Below are positions 24,861 to 34,739 of a stretch of 64,000 bases of DNA, one piece after another. The notes under the pieces were generated by a model. That model was not told where the DNA came from and made no database searches. It worked only from the letters and a program-made list of their open reading frames with translations. The stretch spans positions 806,001 to 870,000 of the forward strand of contig CBDDIP010000002.1 in the NCBI GenBank assembly GCA_965229005.1. Reading direction: 5' to 3'. Origin of the DNA: CBDDIP01 sp965229005 (GTDB lineage Bacteria > Actinomycetota > Acidimicrobiia > Acidimicrobiales > Ilumatobacteraceae). Numbering within the stretch: the first letter of the stretch is position 1; the number at the start of each line of letters is the position of its first letter. Made by a program: the position numbers and the translations under genes.

Positions 24861-25733
24861 TCAACCGGGGTGGTGCGAGGCAGCGGGCTCGAAGCCGGCG
24901 AGCAGCCGACGCAGGTTGCGCTCGAAGCGATCGGTGTCGCGTGCGTGGTGGTGGATCGAGGTCCAGACCGTGTCGAGACCGTGCTCGTCGGTGAGCGCGC
25001 TGAGGCTCGGATACTCGCCCGACGTGATCAGGTCGCCGACGTAGGCGACCGTCGGGTCGTCGAAGATCAGCTCGCCGTCGGTGAGGTTGTTGCGTTCGTG
25101 GGTGCAGAACCCGAACACGTACTCGTCGACCGCCATGATCAGATCGAGGCGATCCTGCAGCGTGCCGGGGAACGACGTCGCGGCCTGCATCGACTGATCG
25201 AAGTGGCGGACGCTGTTCGGACCGATCGGTGGATCGTCGTTGATCTGCAGGATCCACGGGTGACGACGCAGCGAATCGCGCGACCGCGTGGCGATCTCCA
25301 CCATGGCATCGCGCCAGTCGGCGGGCAGCCGGCGGCCGGCCGGCAGCACGACCTCGCCCATGATCGTGTCGAAGACGAGCGTGAGGAGCTCGTCCTTGGT
25401 GCGCACGTAGTGGTACAGCGTCATCGTGCCGGCATCGAGCTCGGCGGCGAGGCGACGCATCGACAGCGCCTCGATGCCCTCGACGTCGGCGATGCGCACG
25501 GCGGCGGCGGCGATCTGCTCGCGGGTGAATCGCGGGCGTCGCGGCGACGGTTCGACGCGCGTCCACACGTCGAGCGCGTCGAGGTGCGCCGCCAGCCGCT
25601 CCAGGCCCTCGGCATGCTTGGCCGCGTGCTTGGCGGCCTTCGCGGCCAGCTTCTCCGTGGCTGCCTCGACGACGATCTGTGACAGGACGGAACGGTCGAG
25701 CGAATTCCTGCCGGGCGTTTTCTTGGTTGCCAC
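24861..25733 (-). CDS. TetR-family regulator with N-terminal extension and TetR_C-like core
   Basis: The 290-residue protein has a TetR helix-turn-helix at about residues 70-117 (TREQIAAAAVRIADVEGIEA, LDAGTMTLYHYVRTKDELL) and a ligand domain resembling the TetR_C group of antibiotic-efflux repressors. The first 65 residues form a Lys/Ala-rich helical extension (AAKAAKHAAKHAEG) that ordinary TetR proteins lack. GTG 25733 is taken as start. The gene is divergent from a DrrAB-type exporter, and a 25-bp palindrome overlaps the exporter start, so it most likely represses the exporter until a drug-like ligand binds. The ligand is unknown. Confidence 0.85.
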   Translation of the reverse strand: MATKKTPGRNSLDRSVLSQIVVEAATEKLAAKAAKHAAKHAEGLERLAAHLDALDVWTRVEPSPRRPRFTREQIAAAAVRIADVEGIEALSMRRLAAELDAGTMTLYHYVRTKDELLTLVFDTIMGEVVLPAGRRLPADWRDAMVEIATRSRDSLRRHPWILQINDDPPIGPNSVRHFDQSMQAATSFPGTLQDRLDLIMAVDEYVFGFCTHERNNLTDGELIFDDPTVAYVGDLITSGEYPSLSALTDEHGLDTVWTSIHHHARDTDRFERNLRRLLAGFEPAASHHPG

Positions 25734-25754
25734 GTCGTACAGCGTACTGCTAAT

Positions 25755-25779
25755 GTTCGTCGTACTATGTACGAAGAAC
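25755..25779. promoter_or_regulatory. TetR operator candidate over the exporter start
   Basis: GTTCGTCGTAC and GTACGAAGAAC are inverted arms matching at 10 of 11 positions around TAT. The ATG of the ATPase gene (25767) lies at the centre. A shorter GTAC-AGC-GTAC repeat sits just upstream at 25737-25747, so two sites may be used. Confidence 0.6.
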
Positions 25780-26789
25780 AAGTACGCGATACCAAGAGCG
25801 ACAAGACGAACGGCGTGGCGTCGGCATCGGGTGTGTTCGCGACGGGGCTCAGCAAGCGCTTCGGCGATCTGTGGGCGCTCCGCGACCTCCACCTCGAGGT
25901 CGCCCCCGGCACGGTGCTCGGTCTGCTCGGCCACAACGGCGCCGGCAAGACGACGGCGATCCGCATCCTCACCACCCTGTCGAAGCCCACGGAGGGCCAC
26001 GCCACGGTCGCCGGATTCGATGTCGAGCGCGATGCAGGTGCGGTGCGCAAGCGCATCGGCGTCGCCTCGCAGCAGGCCACCGTCGACGGGCTGATGTCTG
26101 CACGTCTCAACCTGGAGATGGTCGGCCGGCTCCACGGGCTGTCGAAGTCGCAGGCTCGCTCGCGTGCCGACGAGCTGCTCGAGCGCCTCGATCTCACCGA
26201 CGCCTCGACCAAGCTGGTCAAGACGTTCTCCGGTGGCATGCGCCGCCGCCTCGACCTCGCTGCCAGCCTGGTCGCCGCGCCGGAGGTGCTGTTCCTCGAC
26301 GAGCCGACCACCGGGCTCGATCCGCGCAGCCGCAACGACCTGTGGCAGATGCTGCGCGACCTCGTCCGCGAGGGAACCACGGTCATCCTCACCACGCAGT
26401 ACCTCGAAGAGGCCGACCGGCTGGCCGACGACATCGTCGTGCTCGACCATGGTCGCACCGTCGCCCACGGCACGCCGGCCGAGCTCAAGTCGCGCATCGG
26501 CGACGACCGCATCGACGTCACCGTCGCGTCACACGGCGAACTCGTCGCGGCTGCCGGCGCGCTCGCCGCGTTCACGTCCAACGACGCGACCTTCGACGAG
26601 GACGTGCTGATGGTCACCGCGCCGGTGGTCGCCGGCACGAAGCTCATCGACGTCGTGCGCGCCCTCGACGAGGCCGGCGTCGAAGCGATCGACCTCAACC
26701 GCCGTCAAGCGACGCTCGACGACGTCTTCCTCACCCTCACATCCGGATCCCCCGTGCCGCCCGACTCGCAGGAGCTTGCAACCGCATGA
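25767..26789 (+). CDS. ABC exporter ATP-binding protein, DrrA type
   Basis: The 340-residue protein has Walker A GHNGAGKTT (residues 55-63), signature FSGGMRRRLDLAASLV, Walker B VLFLDEPTTGLDP and the long C-terminal domain of the DrrA/daunorubicin-resistance group (RQATLDDVFLTLTS). It energises export by the permease whose ATG overlaps its stop. ATG 25767 has no Shine-Dalgarno sequence and lies inside the operator palindrome, so the mRNA may be leaderless; GTG 25815 is an alternative. Exporters of this type move hydrophobic drugs or lipids; the substrate here cannot be told. Confidence 0.88.
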   Translation: MYEEQVRDTKSDKTNGVASASGVFATGLSKRFGDLWALRDLHLEVAPGTVLGLLGHNGAGKTTAIRILTTLSKPTEGHATVAGFDVERDAGAVRKRIGVASQQATVDGLMSARLNLEMVGRLHGLSKSQARSRADELLERLDLTDASTKLVKTFSGGMRRRLDLAASLVAAPEVLFLDEPTTGLDPRSRNDLWQMLRDLVREGTTVILTTQYLEEADRLADDIVVLDHGRTVAHGTPAELKSRIGDDRIDVTVASHGELVAAAGALAAFTSNDATFDEDVLMVTAPVVAGTKLIDVVRALDEAGVEAIDLNRRQATLDDVFLTLTSGSPVPPDSQELATA

Positions 26790-27673
26790 GCACCACCCAG
26801 ACAACGCAGGTCGACGGCTTCGCCCCCGACGCTGCACCGACCCCCCACGGCGCGACCGGCCCCCGCGACGGTCGCGCCCATTCCGCTTCGCTGTGGACGG
26901 AGACCATGGTCTACGCCCGGCGCAACATCGAGCACATCCGCCAGATCCCCGAGAAGCTGCTCGACGTCACGGTGCAGCCGCTGATGTTCGTCGTCCTGTT
27001 CGCCTACGTCTTCGGCGGGGCCATCAGCGTCGGCGGCGGCAACTACCGCGAGTACCTGATCGGCGGCATCCTCATCCAGTCGCTGACCTTCGGACTGGTC
27101 GGCCCGGCCACTGCGATCGCCACCGACCTCAACGAGGGCGTCATCGACCGCTTCCGATCGTTGCCGTCGCGCCGATCCGCCTACCTCCTCGGCCACTACG
27201 TTGCCGAGCTCGGCGGGATGATCATGGCGATCGTCGTGCTCCTGAGCGCCGGGCTGATCGTTGGCTGGCGCACGCACGCCGACGTCCTGCACGTCACCGA
27301 AGCGATCCTCCTGCTCCTCGTGTTCGCCTCGGCGATGATCTGGGTGGGCACCTACGTCGGCATGCTCGTGCGTTCACCGGATGCGGTGATGGGCATCGCC
27401 TTCGTGATGGTGTTCCCGCTGACGTTCCTCAGCAACGCGTTCGTGCCGATCAACACGCTGCCGAACGTGCTGCAGTGGATCGCTTCGGTGAACCCGGTGA
27501 GCGTGGTCGTCGCCGCGGTGCGCACGTTGTTCGGCAACCCGCTGTCGCCCATCGCCAAGGACATCTGGCCGATGGAGCACCCGGTCGCCGCCGCCTGGCT
27601 GTACAGCCTCGGCGTCCTCGCCATCGCCGTTCCCATGGCCCTGCGTCGCTACAAGGTCCGCACCACCGACTGA
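26786..27673 (+). CDS. ABC-2 type exporter permease, DrrB type
   Basis: This 295-residue integral membrane protein has six predicted helices and the ABC-2 pattern (MFVVLFAYVFGGAI, GVIDRFRSLPSRRSAYLLGH, PLTFLSNAFVPINTLP). The first 40 residues are hydrophilic. It starts at ATG 26786, overlapping the ATPase stop as ATGA, so the two halves of the exporter are made together. It is followed by a repeat rather than an obvious terminator and converges on deaD. Confidence 0.9.
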   Translation: MSTTQTTQVDGFAPDAAPTPHGATGPRDGRAHSASLWTETMVYARRNIEHIRQIPEKLLDVTVQPLMFVVLFAYVFGGAISVGGGNYREYLIGGILIQSLTFGLVGPATAIATDLNEGVIDRFRSLPSRRSAYLLGHYVAELGGMIMAIVVLLSAGLIVGWRTHADVLHVTEAILLLLVFASAMIWVGTYVGMLVRSPDAVMGIAFVMVFPLTFLSNAFVPINTLPNVLQWIASVNPVSVVVAAVRTLFGNPLSPIAKDIWPMEHPVAAAWLYSLGVLAIAVPMALRRYKVRTTD

Positions 27674-27690
27674 CCCCATGCAGAAGACTC

Positions 27691-27747
27691 GAGTTCGGGT
27701 GAGCGAGCTCGCGAGCGAACTCGGCAGGCGAGCGCAGCGAGCCCGAG
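27691..27747. repeat. Intergenic repeat copy 1, inverted relative to 30291-30349
   Basis: The 57-base sequence begins GAGTTCGGGTGAGCGAGC and ends GGCAGGCGAGCGCAGCGAGC plus CCGAG. The reverse complement of 30291-30349 shares both parts with a divergent middle and a one-base indel. Inside this copy GAGTTCG/CGAACTC can also pair, which may terminate the exporter transcript. Confidence 0.75.
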
Positions 27748-27757
27748 ATGATGGCAA

Positions 27758-29593
27758 CTAGTCGGTGTAGCGGCGGACGGTGGGCTTCTTGCCCTTCAGC
27801 GTCGTGGTGCGCAGGGCGTTGATGACGTCGTCGACGCGGTTGTCGGGGACGCCGACGATCGAGAACTTCTCGGTGATCTTGATCGGGCCGATCTCACGGC
27901 CGACGAGGTTGGTCTCGTTGGCGATCGCCCCGACGAGGTCGCCGGGGCGGATGCCGGCCTTGCGACCGAGGCTGATGTAGAGGAAGCCGGTCGACTCCTT
28001 GTCGCTGCGGTGGCCGCCCTTGACGGGCTTGCCGCGATCGCGATCGCCGGGGCGGTCGGGTCGATCGCCGCGATCGGGACGCTGCACACGGTGGGTGAGG
28101 TCGGGGATCTCCGCCTCGTCGACGACCGCGCCGCCGGCGGCGTGGGCCATCTTCAGCGCGGCGAGCGCGATGTCGCGCAGGCTGTGCTGCTCCTCGAGCT
28201 TGGCCAGGATCTCGGCGTACTCGTCGAGGTCCTCCGCGGCCAGGGACTGGCGCACCGAGTCGGTGGTCTGCGTCACCTGCACTTTGCGCAGGTCGGCGAC
28301 GCTGGGCACGCGCTCGACGGCGATGTGCTGCTTGGTGAGCCGCTCGATGTTGTCGAGCAGCCGCTGCTCGCGAGGCTCGGCGAGGGTGATGGCGACGCCC
28401 TCGCGTCCGGCGCGACCGACGCGGCCGATGCGGTGGACGTAGCTCTCTGCCGCGGACGGAACGTCGTAGTTGACGACGTGGGTGAGCGTGTCGACGTCGA
28501 GGCCGCGAGCGGCGACGTCGGTGGCGACGAGCAGCTCGGCGGTGCCGTCGCGCAGGCGACCCATCACGCGGTCGCGCTGGACCTGGTCCATGCCGCCATG
28601 CAACGCCTCGGCGCGGTAGCCGCGAGCGTTCATCGTCTCGGTCAGCTGGTCGACCTCGGTACGGGTGCGGCAGAACACGAGCGCGGCACGCGGCGCCTCG
28701 ATGTCGAGGATGCGCCCGAGTGCCGCGGGCTTGTGCGCCCGCTGGACGATGTAGACGCTCTGGCGGATGAGCAGCTTGTCGGCCTTCGTCTCGCCGCGGC
28801 CGATCTCGATGCGGATCGGGTTCTTCTGGTGCTTCTTGGCGATGGCGTTGATGCGCGGCGGCATCGTTGCCGAGAACATCACCGTCTGGTGCGGCTGGGT
28901 GATGGTGTCGAGGATCGCCTCGATCTCGTCGGCGAAGCCCATGTCGAGCATCTCGTCGGCCTCGTCGAGGATGACGGTGCGCACGGCGTCGAGCGGCAGC
29001 GAGCCGCGGCCGATGTGGTCGAGTGCACGGCCCGGCGTGGCGACCACGACGTGGACGCCACGGTCGAGGGCCTGCAGCTGGCGGTAGATCGGCTGCCCGC
29101 CGTAGATCGCCAGCGCCTTCGCGCCGAGCTCCTTGCCGTAGCGGAAGAACGCCTCACCGACCTGCACGGCCAGTTCGCGAGTCGGCACGAGCACGAGCGT
29201 CACTGGCCGCACGGGCGCCTTGAGGTCGATGGCCTGCAACGCCGGCAGTGCGAACGCTGCGGTCTTGCCGGTGCCGGTGGCCGCCTGGCCGAGCAGATCG
29301 CGGCCGGTCAACAGGTGGGGGATCGTCTCGCGCTGGATCGGGGTCGGCTCTTCGTAGCCGAGCTCGGTCAGCGCGTGCAGCAGCTCCGGTCGCAGACCGA
29401 GCGCAGCGAACCCCGACTCCATCTCCGCTTCTGCCTGGACGTCGGGCACGGACTCGGGCACGGTCTCGGTGTCTGCCTCGGGCGTCGCGGCGTCGGTCGC
29501 GACGGGCTCGACCGTGTCGAGGCTCTCGGGCTCGACCGCGTCTGGCTCGTCGGCCGGAGCCTGGTCGTCGTGATCGTTCGGTTGTTCGTACAT
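27758..29593 (-). CDS. deaD: DEAD-box ATP-dependent RNA helicase with DbpA-type RNA-binding domain
   Basis: The 611-residue protein starts with about 58 acidic, disordered residues, then the helicase core: Q motif near PTPIQRETIP, motif I AATGTGKT (104-111), PTRELA, DEAD at 210-213, SATMP, and the C-lobe motifs HGGMDQVQRDRVM and HRIGRVGRAG. The final 75 residues (STGFLYISLGRKAGIRPGDL to VGVPDNRVDDVI) form the DbpA/CsdA RNA-binding domain. It should remodel structured RNA in ribosome assembly or mRNA turnover. ATG 29593 (MYEQPNDHDD) is preferred to the longer frame at 29626. It lies 29 bases after the YczE-like gene on the same strand. Confidence 0.93.
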   Translation of the reverse strand: MYEQPNDHDDQAPADEPDAVEPESLDTVEPVATDAATPEADTETVPESVPDVQAEAEMESGFAALGLRPELLHALTELGYEEPTPIQRETIPHLLTGRDLLGQAATGTGKTAAFALPALQAIDLKAPVRPVTLVLVPTRELAVQVGEAFFRYGKELGAKALAIYGGQPIYRQLQALDRGVHVVVATPGRALDHIGRGSLPLDAVRTVILDEADEMLDMGFADEIEAILDTITQPHQTVMFSATMPPRINAIAKKHQKNPIRIEIGRGETKADKLLIRQSVYIVQRAHKPAALGRILDIEAPRAALVFCRTRTEVDQLTETMNARGYRAEALHGGMDQVQRDRVMGRLRDGTAELLVATDVAARGLDVDTLTHVVNYDVPSAAESYVHRIGRVGRAGREGVAITLAEPREQRLLDNIERLTKQHIAVERVPSVADLRKVQVTQTTDSVRQSLAAEDLDEYAEILAKLEEQHSLRDIALAALKMAHAAGGAVVDEAEIPDLTHRVQRPDRGDRPDRPGDRDRGKPVKGGHRSDKESTGFLYISLGRKAGIRPGDLVGAIANETNLVGREIGPIKITEKFSIVGVPDNRVDDVINALRTTTLKGKKPTVRRYTD

Positions 29594-29622
29594 CGTCTGC
29601 GCTCTCGGAAAAAGGGGACCGC

Positions 29623-30267
29623 TCAACGATACGGCGGCACGGCGTTGATCAGCGCCGCCGCCCGCTCGTGGGGCGGGACGTAGTGGAAGCGGGCCAACCA
29701 GAAGCGCACCATCGGCCCCATCGCCAGGAGGAACACCACGGTGCCGATGCCGACCGCGCCACCCAGCGCGACACCGACGGCGAGGGGCACGCCATCGCTG
29801 ACGATGCGCGACGGGATCACGCCCCAGTGGTGACGCATCAGACCGAGCATCACGGCCTCGGTGGGACCGACGCCGAGGTCGACGGTGATCACCACGCTGA
29901 CCGAGAAGCCGATGATGAGGACACCGGCGATGAGGTAGCCGAAGCGCGGCACGAGCGCTTCGTGCTCAGGCAGCAGGTCGAGCGCGAGGTTGATCATCGG
30001 GCCGATGACGAACGTGCCGACGAACGTCGCCGGGCCCGGTCGCCAGCCGAGGATCATGCCGACGGCGAAGAAGATCAGCGAGTCGATGACGTACCAGACG
30101 CCGAAGCTGAGCCCGAAGCGGTCGTGGGCACCAGTGTTGAGGACGTCGAACGGGGCGACGCCGAGGTCGGACCGCAGCAGCAGACCGACACCGATGGCGA
30201 CGAGCACCCACGAGTACGCCAACCGACCCAGGCGAGTGGGGATGGTCAGCGGGTGGTCGTGGAACAC
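29623..30267 (-). CDS. YczE/YitT-like integral membrane protein
   Basis: The 214-residue protein has five to six hydrophobic helices and the YczE-type motifs LLLRSDLGVAPFDVLNTGAH and VDLGVGPTEAVMLGL, two related half-repeats of the family. The family is widespread and poorly characterised; in Bacillus YczE affects lipopeptide production. GTG 30267 gives the expected start at VFHDHPLTIPTRLGRLAY; the frame remains open upstream through repeat DNA, which is not coding. It probably shares a transcript with deaD. Confidence 0.75.
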   Translation of the reverse strand: MFHDHPLTIPTRLGRLAYSWVLVAIGVGLLLRSDLGVAPFDVLNTGAHDRFGLSFGVWYVIDSLIFFAVGMILGWRPGPATFVGTFVIGPMINLALDLLPEHEALVPRFGYLIAGVLIIGFSVSVVITVDLGVGPTEAVMLGLMRHHWGVIPSRIVSDGVPLAVGVALGGAVGIGTVVFLLAMGPMVRFWLARFHYVPPHERAAALINAVPPYR

Positions 30268-30290
30268 GTGAGAGCACGGTATCCGTTCAT

Positions 30291-30349
30291 CTCGGTGCTC
30301 GCTGCGCTCGCCTGCCGTGCTCGCTCGCTGCGCTCGCTCACCCGAACTC
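30291..30349. repeat. Intergenic repeat copy 2, inverted relative to 27691-27747
   Basis: This 59-base copy reads CTCGGTGCTCGCTGCGCTCG at one end and GCTCGCTCACCCGAACTC at the other. Together with the copy at 27691 it brackets the deaD-yczE pair in inverted orientation. It also contains short GCTCGCTGCGCTCGC direct repeats. Confidence 0.75.
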
Positions 30350-30400
30350 CGCTGCTCGATCGCGACGCGCACGCGGCTTCGCTCTCGTAACGTTGTCGGC

Positions 30401-30658
30401 ATGTGCCGGAACATCACCACGCTGCGCGGGTTGCAGCCGCACGCCACGCCGACGGAGATCGAGGCAGCGGCCCGCCAGTACGTCCGCAAGATCAGCGGTG
30501 TGCAGTCGACGTCCGCTGCCACCGAGGACGCGTTCGAGCGCGCCGTGCGCACGATCACCGAGGCCAGCTCGCTGCTGCTCGCCCAGCTGCCTCCACGCAA
30601 GACCCCGCCGCCGACGCTGCCTCCACTGCGTCGGATCGCCGCCCGGTCCGCGTCCTGA
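30401..30658 (+). CDS. DUF2277 family protein
   Basis: The 85-residue protein starts MCRNITTLRGLQPHATPTEI, the hallmark of DUF2277, a small helical family common in actinobacteria with no known function. ATG 30401 is fixed by that motif. The Pro-rich and Arg-rich end (RKTPPPTLPPLRR) varies between members. Its stop TGA is overlapped by a CTG that probably starts the next gene. Confidence 0.85.
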   Translation: MCRNITTLRGLQPHATPTEIEAAARQYVRKISGVQSTSAATEDAFERAVRTITEASSLLLAQLPPRKTPPPTLPPLRRIAARSAS

Positions 30659-31098
30659 GCCCCGGTCCGGCCCGACGTCGCAGCGCGACGGCGGTGGTGC
30701 TCGCTGCCGCGCTGACGGCGTCGTGCAGCTCGACCAACGGTGAGGTGGCAGCGGACAGCGTCCCGACCGCTCCGTCGACCTCACTCGTGATCCTCACGCC
30801 GCCGTCGACCAGCCTCGTGTTCCAGGACGGGGAGGATCGGCCGACGCCCGCGGTGAAGCAGTGCATGGACTTCATCGTGCTGTCGGCGTCGATCGGCGAC
30901 CCCGAGTTCCAGCTGAGGTGGATCGCCGTCGGCCAGGACCTCGACCGGCTGCGCACCGAGTGCGAGCGGGCTCAGGTCGACGAGCCGTTGCTGTTCGCCG
31001 ACTGGGTGGCCCGCTTCGCCCTCGCCAAGGCGTTCCTCGAGGGCGGGGTCCCGCCGACGGTGACGATCGACTCGACGGTCGCGGGGACGACGCCCTGA
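30655..31098 (+). CDS. Putative lipoprotein of unknown function
   Basis: The frame has coding composition through to 31098 and a lipoprotein signal: Arg triplet, hydrophobic VVLAAALTA, then SC as lipobox, followed by a Ser/Thr/Pro linker and a helical, Cys-containing domain (VKQCMDFIVLSASIGD, RLRTECERAQVDEPLLFADW). No ATG or suitably placed GTG exists in frame near the signal peptide. CTG 30655, which overlaps the preceding stop as CTGA, gives a natural start and 147 residues. GTG 30694 would cut into the signal. The family is not recognised. Confidence 0.55.
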   Translation: MSPGPARRRSATAVVLAAALTASCSSTNGEVAADSVPTAPSTSLVILTPPSTSLVFQDGEDRPTPAVKQCMDFIVLSASIGDPEFQLRWIAVGQDLDRLRTECERAQVDEPLLFADWVARFALAKAFLEGGVPPTVTIDSTVAGTTP

Positions 31099-31238
31099 CG
31101 GGTGTTCCCCCAGGTCAGCGGGGTGGAGGCGGCATTCGTCGGCGGTGCGAAGCCGGAGCCTGGCCGATAGCATTGAACACCGTGCCTGTGGCCACTTTTG
31201 GCTCAGGACATCCGACGACGTAGAGGAAGAGAACAGAG

Positions 31239-33338
<2,100 letters not shown>

Positions 33339-33351
33339 CCACTCCCGTCGC

Positions 33352-33367
33352 GTGTGGCTAGCCACAC
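33352..33367. terminator. Palindrome after fusA
   Basis: GTGTGGCTAGCCACAC is a perfect 16-bp palindrome 13 bases after the fusA stop. Lacking a loop and a T run, it is a weak terminator candidate or a protein-binding site. Confidence 0.35.
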
Positions 33368-33399
33368 CCGCAGCGACCCGGTAGCGCCCTCGTGCGCGT

Positions 33400-33420
33400 T
33401 CACGATGTCGGTCATCGTGA
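33400..33420 (+). promoter_or_regulatory. Inverted repeat at the ribosome-binding site of the cupredoxin-like gene
   Basis: TCACGATG and CATCGTGA form a perfect 8-bp inverted repeat with a TCGGT loop. The right arm ends four bases before ATG 33425 and contains the only plausible ribosome-binding sequence (GTGAG), so the hairpin could hide it; a dimeric repressor site is the alternative. Confidence 0.45.
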
Positions 33421-33424
33421 GCGC

Positions 33425-34204
33425 ATGATGATCAACACACGTGCAGGAAGGACTGCGGCCGTACTGGCCGTGGTGCTGACGACGGTTGCCGCTTGCGGCT
33501 CCGACGAGGACAAGGGCGCATCGCTGCGCAAGACGGACGGGTTCTGCGATCGGTACCTGCCGACGATGGACGCGATCTTCAACGCCGAGGAGCCGGCCGA
33601 GGACCTCTCCGACGCCGAGCTGGTCGAGTTCAACAAGACCTCCTACGCCGCGCAGAGCGCGGCGTGGAACAAGCTGATCGAGGTGACTCCCTCCAGCGCA
33701 CGGGCCGGGGCGAAGCCACTGACCGACGCACTGGCCGAGATCGCCACGACCGGTGACGACAGCTTCGTCGACAACGGCATGGTCGCCTTCGACTACCTCG
33801 GCGAGGTCCACGAGGTCGCCCATGAGAACTGCGGCTACGAGAAGGTCGCGGTGACGTTGAAGGACTACGCCTTCGAGGGCATCCCGGCGACGGTGAAGGC
33901 CGGAACGGTGAGCTTCCGCGTCGACAACACCAGTGACAAGGAGCAGCACGAGATGCTGCTCCTGCGCTACAACGACGGCGTCACCACGCCGATCACGGAC
34001 CTGCTGGCACAGGGCGACGCGGCGTTCGCTTCGGTGAACTTCGCCGGCATCGCCGGAGCGTCGTCGGGCAAGCAGTCCGGGTTCGTCGGCGAGCTGACTC
34101 CTGGTCACTACGCGGTGGTGTGCTTCCTGCCGGTCGACGGCAACGAGGACAACGGGCCCCACGCGATGCAGGGCATGACGAAGGAGTTCGACGTCGAGGC
34201 GTAG
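33425..34204 (+). CDS. Lipoprotein with cupredoxin-like C-terminal domain
   Basis: The 259-residue protein has a signal ending LTTVAAC with the lipidated Cys at residue 24, a helical central region (residues 30-135) and a beta-rich C-terminal domain starting VAVTLKDYAFEGIPATVKAG. That domain has the cupredoxin order of possible copper ligands: His175 (KEQHEML), Cys233 (AVVCFLP), His246 (GPHAM) and Met248 or Met251. Cupredoxin folds carry electrons or bind copper outside the cell. The ligand set is seen; actual copper binding is inferred. ATG 33425 and 33428 are adjacent, so the start may differ by one residue. Confidence 0.75.
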   Translation: MMINTRAGRTAAVLAVVLTTVAACGSDEDKGASLRKTDGFCDRYLPTMDAIFNAEEPAEDLSDAELVEFNKTSYAAQSAAWNKLIEVTPSSARAGAKPLTDALAEIATTGDDSFVDNGMVAFDYLGEVHEVAHENCGYEKVAVTLKDYAFEGIPATVKAGTVSFRVDNTSDKEQHEMLLLRYNDGVTTPITDLLAQGDAAFASVNFAGIAGASSGKQSGFVGELTPGHYAVVCFLPVDGNEDNGPHAMQGMTKEFDVEA

Positions 34205-34205
34205 A

Positions 34206-34225
34206 CGTCGGCGTCTACGCCGACG
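34206..34225. terminator. Hairpin between convergent genes
   Basis: CGTCGGCG and CGCCGACG form a perfect 8-bp stem with a TCTA loop. It lies directly after the cupredoxin stop and covers the last codons of the convergent NTF2-like gene, so it may terminate both transcripts. Confidence 0.45.
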
Positions 34226-34739
34226 GTGCCCGATCCGGGCGATACCCGAACGGTGATGGACGGACGGATTCGACGAGGACGGTTCGCCTGGCGAAGTGCC
34301 AGGCGCCGTCCTCGTCACGCGTCAGCACGTCGGCGTACCGACCGAAGCTCTGCACCGTCGGCCCGTCGTCGAACCCGTCGAGTCGCAACAGGTACGACGT
34401 CGACGTGGCCCGCCCTCCGTCGACGTCGATGTCGATGACCGGGTCGACGACGCAGTGCTTGTGGAACGCGTCCGGTGCTCGGGTGTGGTGTTCGGCGAAG
34501 GAGCGCAGCTCGTCACGCCCCTCCAGCTGCAGGTGGATCCGCGACGCCGCGCCCTCGACCTCCCACACCCCGTCGACGGTGAACAGGCCGGCCCACGCCG
34601 CGCTGTCGCCGTCGTCGATCGCCGGGCCGTACCGATGCAGCACGTCGAGGATCGCCCGCTCGGCCTCGAGGCGTTCGACGCGTCGGATCAGGTCGGCGAC
34701 GCGCAGTGCGAGTTCGCCGGTGCCGTCCAGCGCGGTCAC
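34215..34739 (-). CDS. SnoaL/NTF2-like protein
   Basis: The 174-residue protein has the NTF2/SnoaL cone fold pattern: helix VERLEAERAILDVLHRYGPA, DDGDSAAWAGLFTVDGVWEV, and strands ending in FARRTVLVESV. Members include ketosteroid isomerase-like and polyketide cyclase-like enzymes and many uncharacterised proteins. GTG 34739 overlaps the stop of the VOC gene as GTGA, so the two are translated together. A third NTF2-like gene product lies divergently at 35351, which suggests a shared small-molecule pathway, but no substrate can be named. Confidence 0.8.
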   Translation of the reverse strand: MTALDGTGELALRVADLIRRVERLEAERAILDVLHRYGPAIDDGDSAAWAGLFTVDGVWEVEGAASRIHLQLEGRDELRSFAEHHTRAPDAFHKHCVVDPVIDIDVDGGRATSTSYLLRLDGFDDGPTVQSFGRYADVLTRDEDGAWHFARRTVLVESVRPSPFGYRPDRAPSA

